This document shows positions 43,531 to 53,890 of a stretch of DNA of 64,000 nucleotides, piece after piece. Location of the stretch: contig OW051496.1 in the NCBI GenBank assembly GCA_932521035.1, positions 8,866,001-8,930,000 on the forward strand, written 5' to 3'. Below the pieces are notes generated by a model. It searched no databases and had not been told where the DNA came from. It was given only the letters and a program-made list of their open reading frames with translations. The position numbers were made by a program, and so were the translations under genes. Numbering within the stretch: the stretch's first letter is position 1; each line of letters starts with the position of its first letter. Source of the stretch: Oscheius dolichura (Eukaryota; Nematoda; Chromadorea; Rhabditida; Rhabditidae).

Positions 43531-44589
43531 TCAATAAACAGTATCATTGCCATAAAGAATCTTTGCAAATTTCTTGATCATAATGATTTTACAAGGCAAT
43601 CCTAGATCAAATGGACTCTGGAAAACGCAGGCATCGTCTAGAACGGCACAAGTTACTCTCTCCAGCGTTGGATTAAATTCACTAAACCACTCTAGCTGTT
43701 CTTCAATAGGAGGCATATCTTCTACACAAGGGGCAAAGAACGAGAAGGAGCGAAGGTTGGGCAGGGGAGTGGTATGGAGGAACTGAAAGAATGACTGGTT
43801 TAAACTTTTTTTTGTATTAAAAATATCACCTTTAGAAATATCTTGAGCATATCCAGAATCTTCTCTACTCCATAATACCGCCGTCCGCCGGCATTTAAAG
43901 TCACCGATTCAAATTTGGGGAGGAACTTTTCTATGACAAATACAGCAACATCCGCATCTATGGTTGCGTTAACTTGTTTCTAAAATATCAGCTGAAAAGG
44001 AGAGGGGATAAAAGTTACCAGTTCTTTACAATATAGAAGAGCCTCAAATCTATTAGAATTGATACTGTTTATGGTTAAAATTGCTGGCTTTAAAATCTTG
44101 AACAGGACCACACATTGTTCTTTAGATAAATTTGTTTGCCTTTGGGTAGAATCCATAACCAACGTCGCTGCTGTGATACGGTGCTTTTTGAGAGCAGTAC
44201 AGATATTCTCAAAGTACTCTTCCATATCTGGAAATTGTTTTATGGGAAAAGAAACTGACCGGATGTCGGGTGGACAACTCCTAACCTAACCCCATAAAGA
44301 CTGGAGGTATCGATGGGTTCCTCTTCACCATAAAAACGGACACACAGTTGTGGTAAACCATCTCCTTGATTCTCCAATTTCAGCTCAACCAATCGTTCCA
44401 CGTAAATTCTTGCCTTCCCATTGACTTGGACGAACTCTTCCATACCCTTACATGTCTGCTGCAGGCGGAAATAACTCTTCCAATCACACTGGAATGATTC
44501 TTATAAAAGAAGTGGAGGTCAACTCAAACCTTCTTGAACACTTTTTCGATAAGATGGGGACTAACTTCATTAAAGGGGAAGACTTCCAT
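43531..44589 (-). CDS. F-box-like family protein, copy D (intact, five exons)
   Basis: Exon 1 at 44589 (MEVFPFNEVSPHLIEKVFKK). A GTTTGAG...ATTCCAG intron leads to exon 2 (YFRLQQTCKGMEEFVQVNGK), which completes the F-box-like region and ends at the SLYGVRLGVVHP block. Exon 3 starts MEEYFENICTALKKHRI and has the signature EQCVVLFKILKPAILTI. Exon 4 (KFLPKFESVTLNAGGRRYYG) and exon 5 (FLHTTPLPNLRSFSFFAP, then EQLEWFSEFNPTLE) finish the C-terminal half; stop at 43531. All joins are in phase with GT/AG ends at the same places as in copies A and F. About 305 aa. The presumed role is substrate recognition in a ubiquitin ligase; the substrate is unknown. Its C-terminal Cys-rich strand is less conserved than in copy A. 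Confidence 0.65.
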
Positions 44590-44939
44590 CTGGCTATAGA
44601 AATCTGTCGCACAAGGCGAAAACAAAAAAGTTGGGAGGACTGTACTGCTGGGTCAAGATATCGATCAATGCTCTCCCTTATTAGGTCACTGTCGTGCAAC
44701 TGTTAGATACAGGTCCCGAAGTTAAGTTTTCTTGGAAATCAATGGACTTAATAAATGAAAAGTTATCTATTGTAACAAAAGAGGGCAATTTTCTAAGATG
44801 CAGTTGAAAATCCTGTTTTTTTTCCTTCTATGGTAAGGCTTCTTATACAGCATCTCTTTTTAACCGTATGGTGACGATTGTAGCAAAGCCATGGTCTATC
44901 AAGATTTTGAAAATTGGCTCATTTGGCCCGCGTGGATGC

Positions 44940-45326
44940 CTAACATTTTCGTTTTGATAACGCGGAAAACTTTTCAACCGACCGCAAAGCGCGCAATCTT
45001 TCCTCCAATTCATCAACTGATGGTACTTCTTCCATTTCTCCAATAAATTCGAAAACCCGGAGATGTGATAGTGGTTCATGCTAAAAAGAGGGTAACTGGC
45101 AGAATCTCCATGTTATATCTACCTGAAGAATTTGGTCGAATAATTCCAAAAATTCATCCATGGTTGGGCCGTGTGGTTTCTCTTCTACAAGCACTGATAA
45201 AAACGCTGTCCCAGTGTTTATGCCATGGGCAAATGGAACCTCATAGGACGCTGGTTCTTCGTGTTTCATAAGAAGAACAATACGAGTTGGGTACTCTACC
45301 GAATTGTGCATAAGAGGAAGAAACAA
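44940..45326 (-). pseudogene. F-box-like family, copy E (exons 4-5 only)
   Basis: An exon ending GPTMDEFLELFDQILQ before a GTAGATAT donor corresponds to the end of exon 4. After a TTTTTAG acceptor the last exon reads HEPLSHLRVFEFIGEMEEVP and stops early at a TAG (44940-44942), before the Cys-rich C-terminal strand. Some similarity continues downstream in another frame (FKILIDHGFATIVTI). No exons 1-3 found upstream, where unrelated sequence begins. Confidence 0.5.
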
Positions 45327-45745
45327 ATGCCGGAATTTTATAGGCCCTCATTTGTGAAACTAAAAAGCACCGGGGACATCCTCGTTCCGACCATACTAGA
45401 GCCATTTACAGTTTTTAGTGAGGATTTTTGTCCGCTGCGTTGCCGTTGATCCGCACGCCGTGGATTAAGCCTCCAAATGGTTTTTGATTGGATAGCTGTA
45501 CACCCAGCGCCGTTTTGTACTACATATGATTTGCTGTCATGCCCTTTCCCATCGGCCTTTGAGCTCCCGCCCGCCAATTGAATCACCCTGTCCCACGGCC
45601 CGTAGTGAGGACAGATATTTACAGGCACTTTTTGACGCTCATTCTCTGCTCTTTTATGAATCTTTGTACACTATGTTCCGGTTCTCGTGTAACTTACTAC
45701 TTCTACCTTCCCGAAAATCTTGATAATATCGAAATTCAGACGCCT

Positions 45746-46170
45746 ATGGGCTTGTCCTGCCTTCTTATTGCCCTCCTATGGGGAACAGCTTCTGTGATCC
45801 TTATCCCTCTCGCGTTGTTTCTTTGCCTCTGCTGCATCGGCTTCACCGCTGAAGGGATTCGACTTGGAAGTTCAGCTGCCTTTTGCATGTCTTGTGGTGA
45901 TGGTAATTCCTTTCAAATCAACGAAAACGAGAGCTTTTAGGTGAAACGCCGTGCTGTGTTTCCTGTTGTCAGTCTCTCGGAGCGAAGGGTCTCTCTTGCT
46001 GTACCCTAACCTGTATCTTTCTGGCCACGACAATCATCTTCTTATTCAAGTGTTCAAGTATCACGGAGTACTACTGCGAGAGTCTTACCACCAACAGCAC
46101 CCTATGTTACAATTCCACAGGAAATTCCTGCTTCACATTCTTCGGTAAAGGATATTGTGATGCGGCTTGA
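45746..46170 (+). CDS. Small cysteine-rich two-TM protein, paralogue 1
   Basis: Two exons (45746-45902 and 45941-46170) with a 38-nt intron give 128 aa. The N-terminus is hydrophobic (MGLSCLLIALLWGTASVILI, continuing to LFLCLCCIGFT). Next comes a loop with several Cys (FCMSCGDG, TPCCVSCCQSLG), a second hydrophobic segment (LTCIFLATTIIFLFKC) and a short ectodomain with NSTLCYNSTG and SCFTFFGKGYC, holding two N-glycosylation-type sequons. An in-frame upstream Met (45578) gives a longer leader without support in the paralogue. No family recognised. It is transcribed against the flanking minus-strand F-box-like genes, so it may have been inserted or captured. Splice position and phase are identical in paralogue 2. 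Confidence 0.65.
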
Positions 46171-46602
46171 ATAAATACAGCTTGTTTTGCCTCCTTCTAG
46201 AGTGAAAGTAAAGGCCACCGTGTCCACAGTCTTTGGCATGCCCCGCTAAGAGGAGGAGGCCAGGGTAAATTACCTATGATATTTCTAAAGCTAATATTCT
46301 ACAGACGACGCTAATGCCCGACATCATCATACGGTAAGCCATAATATTCTAATCAAACTCTTCCCCATCAACAGTCGCAAACCGTACTGACTTAAAAAGG
46401 TAGATGATTTGCACATGGAAGGGATTTATGTCAGTGTTGATCCGATGAGGCTTGGCTTAATCCTCAAAGTTGGGGTTGATTGTACGTGCGCACCGCGGCT
46501 GCCAATCTACTCCTCGATATCGTTCGGGCAGTATCATTCTGTCACTTTTTTGAGCATTAAGATCTATTCTCTTCTGCACTTTGATAAAAAATTTAGAGTC
46601 TT
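46171..46602. other. Spacer between the tandem pair
   Basis: No supported gene. AT-rich, presumed 3' flank of paralogue 1 and 5' flank of paralogue 2. Confidence 0.4.
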
Positions 46603-47027
46603 ATGGGGTTGTCCTGCCTGATCATTGCGCTTCTCTGGGGAACTGGTTCAGTGGCACTCATTCCGCTCATCTTATGTCTCTGCCTCACTTGCATCGGCTA
46701 CACCCCTAAGGGCATTCGAGGTGGCAGCCCGGCGGCCTGCTGTATGTCCTGCGGAGAAGGTAAGCTTCTTCGAAGACCCTCAACAAATGATTCCTAGGTA
46801 ATACACCGAAGTGCGTCTCATGCGGCCAGTCTCTTGGGGTGAAAGGCCTCCCCTGTGTTGCCTTGACATTTATCTTCCTAGTCATGACGACCATCATCCT
46901 GCTCGAATGTCCGACTATTACAGAGTTATACTGTGACAGTCTTACCACCAACAGCAGCCTATGTTACAATTCTACAGGAAGTTCATGTTTCACCTTTTTC
47001 GGTAAAGGATATTGTCAAGTGGATTGA
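46603..47027 (+). CDS. Small cysteine-rich two-TM protein, paralogue 2
   Basis: Exons 46603-46759 and 46798-47027, 38-nt intron, 128 aa: the same exon lengths as paralogue 1. Reads MGLSCLIIALLWGTGSVALI, then YTPKGIRGGSPAACCMSCGE, TPKCVSCGQSLGVKGLPC, a TM (ALTFIFLVMTTIILLE), and LTTNSSLCYNSTGSSCFTFF with the closing GKGYC. It has lost two of the paired cysteines of paralogue 1 (PCC to PKC, SCC to SCG), while the ectodomain cysteines are all kept. The intact frame, conserved splice site and mostly conservative differences indicate that both copies have been under selection. No family recognised. Confidence 0.65.
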
Positions 47028-47100
47028 AGACGTTTCAACTGTCACTGTAAAGCATTTCAATTGAGAAAATCATTCATTATTCTAATAAGGGAGGCTTAGA

Positions 47101-47268
47101 TTACTTCTTCTTACTATAACTAATCTTCGCGTAAGATGGGTACTCCACATCCTTGCTCATTACAAGTTGGCAGAAATATCCAATATGCCCTGGTCCAAGA
47201 GCACATTTAAACTCATATTGTAAGCCATCTTCCTCCACCAGAACTAGATTAAAGTCTCGAAACCGGAG
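47101..47268 (-). pseudogene. F-box-like family, last-exon fragment
   Basis: After a CTTCAG acceptor the minus strand reads LRFRDFNLVLVEEDGLQYEF, then KCALGPGHIGYFCQLVMS, matching KEAQIFKCKLGPGGPFFRL of copy F, with a stop at 47101. The sequence between it and copy F (47275-47480) does not resemble family exons, though a hydrophobic leader-like frame (EIIKSFFFLFFSCVSFANGQ) is open there. Confidence 0.55.
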
Positions 47269-47488
47269 CTGAAGGACTTCCTTTCAGAATAAGACGCGAT
47301 ACTCTGATTCGATCTGATTAGATCCAATTCGCTTATCCCAATGGGTAGTGGATAAACCCTTTGTGGACCACCAGGCGGAACCAAGAAATCTCGACCGGAA
47401 CAACTGATAGCTTGTCCATTAGCAAATGAAACGCAAGAAAAAAAAAGAAAAAAAAAACTTTTTATGATTTCCACAGGAATTTCTTATT

Positions 47489-48599
47489 TTAATCACTATC
47501 TATCGCGAGTTCGTTCAACATCTCCGAAATATCTTGAATGTAGCGAATGCTTCCCTGTGACCTGGACAAGGTCAGCCGAAAGAAAGGTCCACCCGGGCCA
47601 AGTTTGCACTTGAAGATCTGTGCCTCTTTGTAGCCTTTCTTCACAAAAACTGGATCGAATTCCAATAATCTCTTCCGTTGCTTCCTTATCGGAGGCAGTC
47701 GCTCATCACAAAGTATGAAAAACGCAAAATCTTGTAGATTTGACGGTTCGGAGGCTAGAAACTGAAGGGAAAATGAAATAGAGCCTGGTGCTTTGATTAC
47801 CTGAAGGGCTTCTTTTAATAACTTGAAAAATGTTTCTGTATTAAAGCTTCTCGAGTTTCTGTCATCAATAAATGTGTAGATTAACACGTCCGAAAAGCGG
47901 GAAGCAATGCTCAAGGCGGAGAGGGCATGCTCTGGGTGCACTTCTACATAGATTTCTCCCATTTTTTCCTGAAAAATTATGAATGGAAAAAGAAAAAGAG
48001 AGGGTATTTTACCGTTTTCTTCAGAGTTCGGAGAGATTCAAAGCGGTCGGATCCTTTACTATCCATCTCTATGCTGGACGGCTTTAGGATCTTGAACAAC
48101 TCTGCGCATTGATCTTTAGGCGGTTCTTTCTTAACCCATCTCGTATCGAAGTTTAAATCAAGATGGGAACACGTGATACGATAGCTTTTCAACTTATCAC
48201 AGAACAAATCAAAGTTATTGTAGTTGCCTGAATTTAGAGAACATTTGAAAAAGAGAGCAAGGAAACCAACCTGGCGGAGAGAGCTGGGCGAAGCGAACTC
48301 CATAAAGAGTCTCAACATCGACGGAGATTCCTTGAATCCAACAAGCCATGGCCTCAACTGGCTCGCCCTTCTTCCGTTTCCATTCTAGCCAGCCGTTTTC
48401 ATTCACACAGACTCTGATATTTCGATTTGCTCGGACGAATTCAGCCATATCCTTGCATGTCTGCTGCAGATGCAAATAACCCTTCCCTTCTATCTGAAGG
48501 TAAAATTTTATTTAAAGAAAAATAAAGGGAAAATAATACCTTGGTAATGATTTTTTCCAGGAGGATGGAATGCAGCTCAAAGAGAGGAAAACCGGGCAT
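47489..48599 (-). CDS. F-box-like family protein, copy F (intact, five exons)
   Basis: Exon 1 at 48599: MPGFPLFELHSILLEKIITK. Exon 2: GYLHLQQTCKDMAEFVRANR with NIRVCVNENGW, ending at TLYGVRFAQLSPP. Exon 3: FDLFCDKLKSYRITCSHLDL and the signature DQCAELFKILKPSSIEM. Exon 4: EKMGEIYVEVHPEHALSALS, ending TFFKLLKEALQ. A 39-nt intron, a multiple of three and open in frame, separates it from exon 5 (FLASEPSNLQDFAFFILCDE, then FKCKLGPGGPFFRLTLSR), stop at 47489. About 306 aa. The 39-nt intron could be retained without a stop, giving a protein 13 residues longer; the intron in paralogue G at the same place cannot. The F-box-like N-terminus is clearest in this copy. Confidence 0.65.
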
Positions 48600-48835
48600 C
48601 TGATTGTAGGAGAACGGTGAAATGGACTGAAAATGAGTTGATTGAGAGCGGAGAACTGAAACCGGAAAAAAAATGAAAAGAGAAAGTTTTTGGTCTCAAG
48701 CTTGTCCCGCCGATTTCCACCGGGTCATTGGAGCAAAGAAGTACAGTTCCCTACTTTCAAATAAAGAATCAAATGAAAGATATCAATGACTTCAACACTC
48801 ACAACAATATAAAAGACATACAACGGAATCTTTAT

Positions 48836-49877
48836 TCAATAGTCTTTACTCTCGAAAACTTTTAACATTTCTTCAGCTGATTCAATATAATGAATAGTCG
48901 CGCTTGTTCTGGACAAAACGAGTTGAAAGAAAGGGCCGTCCTCGTTAAGGCTACACTTGTAGATGCATGCCCCAGTGGAGCGATTTTTCAGAAAAGTTGG
49001 TTGGAAGGCCTTTAGCTTGTTCAATTGTTGTTTTATACGAGGTAGGCGTTCTACACACTCCAAGTATACCCTCAAATCACGTAATTTCAACTGGTCAGTA
49101 CTTAAAAACTGAAAAGGAAGCAATTTATGAGGTTTGTTACATCCGTTACCTGTATTACTCCTTTTAACACGGTGAAAAAATCCTTAGTGTTGAACCTCGT
49201 CAATTTATATTCCGAAATTGGGAGGCACTGTTGAGGGTGAAGAGAACCTCATGCGGGAATACTTGAAGAAATATTTCTTCCTAAAATTGTAAATAAAAAG
49301 ATGGGACACGAACCCTACGTGCCCGTTTAATACCAAAAGAGCTTCAATCTGATCGGATCCTTTACTGTACATTTGGACTTTTGCTGGCTTTAGGATCTTG
49401 AACAGCTTCCGATACCGGTCCTTAGCCATATCTACTATTACATCCAGTTCTGTACAGGTGATTCGGTATTTTTTCAGGTGATCGCATATTTTTTCGAAGT
49501 ACTTATCCATATCTAGAAAAATTCTGTGAAATCCGCTTCTATAGACTAGAACCGACGTCGAGGGGCATTGAGATAAGCAAATCGAATTCCATAGAGACAG
49601 TCAACATCAACGTAGACTCCACCAACTGCGAAATGTCTAAAAGACTCGTCTCGCAGTGTTCAGCACCACCAAACGCTTTCTTCCAAACAGACTTGAATAT
49701 TGCGATTGGTTCGGATAAATTCGTTCATATTCTTACATGTCTGCCGTAGACGCAAATAACTTCTTCCTTCTATCTGTAAATATTTTAAATAGAAATAAAA
49801 TAAAAGAAAAACACCTTTGTGACAATCCGTTCTAGAAGAGTTGAATCAAGATCACCAAGTAGAGGAAATCCTACCAT
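48836..49877 (-). pseudogene. F-box-like family, copy G (nonsense and frameshift)
   Basis: All five exons are recognisable: MVGFPLLGDLDSTLLERIVT; SYLRLRQTCKNMNEFIRTNR; YFEKICDHLKKYRITCTELD with KLFKILKPAKVQMYS; EEIFLQVFPHEVLFTLNSAS; and FLSTDQLKLRDLRVYLECVE to YKCSLNEDGPFFQLVLSR. Exon 2 has an in-frame TGA (49659-49661) after ESVWWC. Exon 4 hits a TGA at about 49193 and the rest of it (RFNTKDFFTVLKGVIQ) continues in another frame, with a small deletion relative to copy F. Two independent lesions make it a recent pseudogene; the last exon is still fully open. Confidence 0.65.
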
Positions 49878-50234
49878 CTGGCTGCGGGAGGAGCAGGCAA
49901 ATCTGAAAGCGAATTGTTTTGCCTACAAAATATGGGAACAATAAAACGAATTTCATTTTTAAAAATGAAATAATACTGAAAAGATGGGAAAATATGTGGA
50001 ATTTTAAAGAGACATTCAAATAAACAACCCTTCGAAAACGCGCCCTATTGACAGGATTTGCCTTGCAATGAAAAAGCTCCCTTTCAATGAAAAAGCGGAG
50101 CCAAATGAGACCTCCTCTTCGCTTCCAAGTATCAAAGCGATTTTTCTGTGGTTCCTTTTACGGATTACAGTATTCTAGTTGAAAAACACTAGTTCAATAG
50201 GTAATCTGATCAATCGACGAATTATTTATTTAAC
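49878..50234. other. Intergenic, nothing seen
   Basis: AT-rich spacer between two F-box-like relics. Confidence 0.35.
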
Positions 50235-50531
50235 TTATTGGTTGGCAAGTTGATTAAAAGGAATTTCTGCTCTAGAATTCTGCACATAGTAGAACCTCAA
50301 TTCACACGAAGCTCCATCTTGGCCAACTATACAGTTTAACCGGCAGCGGATCAGTTGTGGTGAGCGGAACTCGAGCAGCTCCTCCAATACCGTTGGATGG
50401 AAGTCGCGGAAGGCATTCGGTAGCGTTTCCCCAGCAGTAATGCCGCGCTCCATTCGAGAGTAAGCCAGAATCGGGCAAGCTCTAGCTGGGAACCCGAGAA
50501 GCCAGCCTTTCCGCCACAAAAAGGGGGTCAT
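50235..50531 (-). pseudogene. F-box-like family, last-exon fragment (copy H)
   Basis: The end of the frame, AFRDFHPTVLEELLEFRSPQ followed by IRCRLNCIVGQDGASCELRF, matches QLAAFHPVVQKKEEEKYLFF and KCTCGHSEANCELTY of copy A, stop at 50235. The upstream part (MTPFLWRKGWLLGFPARACP) is not family sequence, and no other exons were found. It could be an exon of an unassembled gene, but a relic is simpler. Confidence 0.45.
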
Positions 50532-51015
50532 CCGGCTCTACGGCTACAATTACTTTCTTCTAAAGGTATGCCATTAAAACCGGAAGAAAAATCTGAATTC
50601 TCTGAACAAAAATATCCTATATCATACGTTTTCAGTTCACCTAACTTTTCTTTACTAGTGTTTATGTTTGTTTTAACATTATTTTCTGGATTGTATGTTT
50701 GGTCTTTTTATTTGTTTTTTTCTTTTTTGATTCACAAACAAGCTTTTTTGCGGGCAGTTTGAGGTTTTGTACGATGACGTACTAAAAACTATGATACTAA
50801 AATAACTTCCGTAAGCGGAAAGATAAGAAGAGACACGCACTAATGCAGTGAACGTCTTATCTTTCTTTTCAGTCAATAGAAGCTCTCTGTCGTCCATTTT
50901 GGCTATTTTTTATACTTCATGGCATATAGTAGATACTCCATTGATTTTCAACCCAGATTTTAAGAAATACCGTATTATACCAAAAGTGATATTACAAATT
51001 TGATCGGACTAAAAA
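50532..51015. other. No confident gene
   Basis: A plus-strand frame (50568-50762) is hydrophobic and very T-rich, probably compositional. Confidence 0.3.
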
Positions 51016-53606
51016 ATGGAGCAGGAGGATATATTTACAAAGGAGAACATGCAACGCTTGGGTAAGTTTTTAGCGAAAGCATCACCAAACAAAAAATTTG
51101 GTTGAAAATGTTGAGGAGCCAAACGAGTGGCGTTTCAGTGAAGTAGTACTGAAAGAATTCATCTGGTCCAAGAGAGATTCATTTGAAAAGTACGAAAAGG
51201 AGATTGATATCCTTATAAAGGTAGGTTTCTTTTTGTTCCAAAATCATAAAATAGAACAGTTTTCTAAAATCCTAACTCTGTTCAACAAAAGATTCGTAAA
51301 TATTTAGCATCGGCACCCGAGTATCGTTATTATATACGGAATACTTTGGAATGGATTGGATAAATCAATAACTTCGGGTTATTTGATGGAATATGTCGAA
51401 GCGGGCAGCCTTCACGATGGTTCAGTCCCCATCATCCTCACTTTAAACGTCACTGATTTCAGTTATTCATGACTATGGAATAAAATACGATACGGGACAA
51501 ATATGTCGCTGGGTCAAGCCGATTGGACACGGGCTAAAGTTTCTACATAGCAATGGAATCATTCACAGAGATATCAAACCAGACAAGTTAGCCGAATTGA
51601 TTATTTTATTAAATATTTGTATTACTGTAGCATTCTGGTGACCCGTGACGGTTTAAAGTTGGCCGATTTTGGATCAGCTAGAGATATTGACATCAGTCTT
51701 ACTTCATGGTAGGCTTAGTGTAGTTATAAGATTATTTTGCCGACATCTGGAGACATATTTATCTTCTAAGCCACTGGTTTCGTTTCAGTATTGGTACCAT
51801 GTACTACATTGCGCCGGAAGTTATCAGCACGAGTAGATATAACGCTAAAGCAGATATCTATTCGTTAGGAATAACAATTTGGGAAATGTTTCATAGAAAG
51901 TAGGGAAAAAGGAATAGGTTTACTGTTATTTAGAAAGCCATATCATGATTGTGGGTTGGGGGAGAATTATTATACAAATTCAAATCTGATTTTGGAGGGA
52001 ACACGGCCAATAATCAATTCTAGTGCAATGGATGAAGGCGTCTCAAATATTATTCAAAGGAAATGGCCGCTTGTTTGATGTCCAATTGTTGTTTTTTAGA
52101 TGTTGGCAGGGAGAAGCCGATTCTAGGCCCTCGATAGAGGAACTTCTCCAATACTTTGGAACACAATGCGACCATTTGGCTTCTCGCGAATGTCTCACTT
52201 TTGAATCAGAGTTCACGGTAGGGTAGAGACCATTTCCAACGGAAAAGACAGCCGTTCCTCGTTGCGGAAGCCTACGGCGATCGAAAATGGCGTATTTTGC
52301 AGTAATTTCGTTGGATAAAAATGACTTCCTCTAACAAAATTCAAAATAATTCAAATACCGCCTAACTTTTCTGTTCTCTGACATGTTTCCAGATTTTGAT
52401 CGTGCAAAAAGGACAGAGAATGGTTGCTTTAAATAAAGACACCGACGATTGGGATGTTTTGATCCGGGTACCTGATGATCTCACAGCAGCTGCCTGTTTA
52501 AATAATGAAATCTATATTCTTACCGGGAAGAAATCGTTAAGCAAAGTGGACAAAAATTTGGAATGGAAACGTCTGGCTGAAAGGAATGTTGAACGAGTGA
52601 ATATTACAAATAGTTGCTTGACATGGAATGACTCCATCTGGGTGTTTGGTGGCCAGGGATTGGATGATGAAGGACGTGAAGCAAGCCTTGCGAGTGTTGA
52701 AAGATACGATCCACAAGAGGATAAATGGATTGAAATGCCGTTCGTTCACTAATCCCTTCAAAAAACTGAGCAGTTTTATAGAAGCATGAAATGCCCCAGA
52801 GCTTGTGCTGCAGCAGCTGTCTGCAATGGTAAAATATTTGTTTGTGGAGGATATGTCCTCAATCATCAACGTGGAAATATCAGAGAAGATTATCTCTTAC
52901 CTGAAAGTGAAGAAGAAACCAAGAATCCTTTTCTGTTAGGGTGGGTTGCTTTGTTTCTTGCAAGCATTTGATTTGAAATAAGTTTTTATTCAGAAAGAAA
53001 AAAGACGAAGATGCAGATGAAGCCGGCTTATCTTGGCTAAAATTTATTCCTAACGAAGCTCCTGCCTGGTAATATTCATTTTTGATTTATATAACCAATT
53101 CAAGGCTTCGTCTTTTTACTGAAAGCGGAACAATGGCAAAGAAAGATAGATTAAAAAGTATTGAAGTATTTGATCCTGAGAGCGAGGTGTGGACGGAGTT
53201 ACTTGTTAATATTCCGCTGGCTGTTAGTGGCCACTCGTTGCTATCTTTTGAAAATAAGCTGATTTTAATTGGAGGAAATAACAGAAGAAAGAAATATCGC
53301 GAGATTTTTGAGTTGGATCCTTTGGAAGAAAATGGAGAATGGAAGGAGAGGACGACGATGAAATATCTTTGGACACGGTTCTCTGCAATAACCTTTGACA
53401 AGGAAATCTATGTTCTCGGTGGATATGGGAGCCTAAGTGGCTTTTCGGACAGAGAAATTGATGAAGTTCAAATATTAAATGGAAAATATTGGCGAAATGG
53501 ACCTATTCTTCGGTGTAGAGGATCCTGCCAATATCTATCGACTATCATCATCCCACAACGATTGGCTGCCCAACTTTCTCCTTTAGCTAATAAGTTACAC
53601 TATTAA
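51016..53606 (+). CDS. Protein kinase fused to Kelch repeats
   Basis: The kinase half is spread over short exons: EVVLKEFIW (beta-3 lysine), KYEKEIDIL (helix C Glu), HRHPSIVIIYGILWNGLDKS, LMEYVEAGSLHD, LHSNGIIHRDIKPDN (catalytic loop), LADFGSARD, GTMYYIAPEVISTSRYNAKA, DIYSLGITIWEMF, and CWQGEADSRPSIEELL. Catalytic residues are present, but the Gly-rich loop could not be found and the first exon join is unclear. A phase-0 intron (52218-52392) holding a MITE then joins to ILIVQKGQRMVALNKDTDDW and at least four Kelch blades (IWVFGGQG, IFVCGGYV, LILIGGNN, IYVLGGYG), stop at 53606 inside an AATAAA. The joins in the Kelch half are all in phase. One kinase junction (about 52071) needs a GA donor. 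A single fused gene is likely but unproven. Confidence 0.6.
52224..52317. mobile_element. MITE-like element, degraded copy 5
   Basis: TAGAGACCATTTCCAACGG at the left, CGTTCCTCGTTGCGG inside, and AATTTCGTTGGATAAA at the right are recognisable; the right end is decayed. It starts six bases after the splice donor of the intron between the kinase and Kelch halves. Confidence 0.6.
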
Positions 53607-53610
53607 TAAA
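53605..53610 (+). promoter_or_regulatory. Polyadenylation signal AATAAA
   Basis: Overlaps the stop codon of the kinase-Kelch gene. Confidence 0.45.
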
Positions 53611-53890
53611 CTTTGAAAGACATCCAGTAAAAATTACGGGATGCTGTTCTCCACATCGAAACAAACGGATGAGGGAGATAGAAGAGAAAGGGGAACGTTA
53701 TTGCGGCCATTTCAGGCGATACAAGCGCTATCTTTGCTCACCGACAATCAAGACTCCCATGCTTGTAGCCCAGGGCCGGGCGGAATCGAGGTCTTCGAGT
53801 CGGAACGGAATCGGAATGAGACTCCCCAATTTCAGTTGGAAGGAAACCGGAATCGGAATGAACGGTGATTCCGAAAGGCGGAATAGGAAG
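53611..53890. other. Flank of the satellite array
   Basis: Contains several near copies of CGGAATCGGAATGA (53795-53865), unrelated to the satellite that begins at 53891. Confidence 0.5.
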
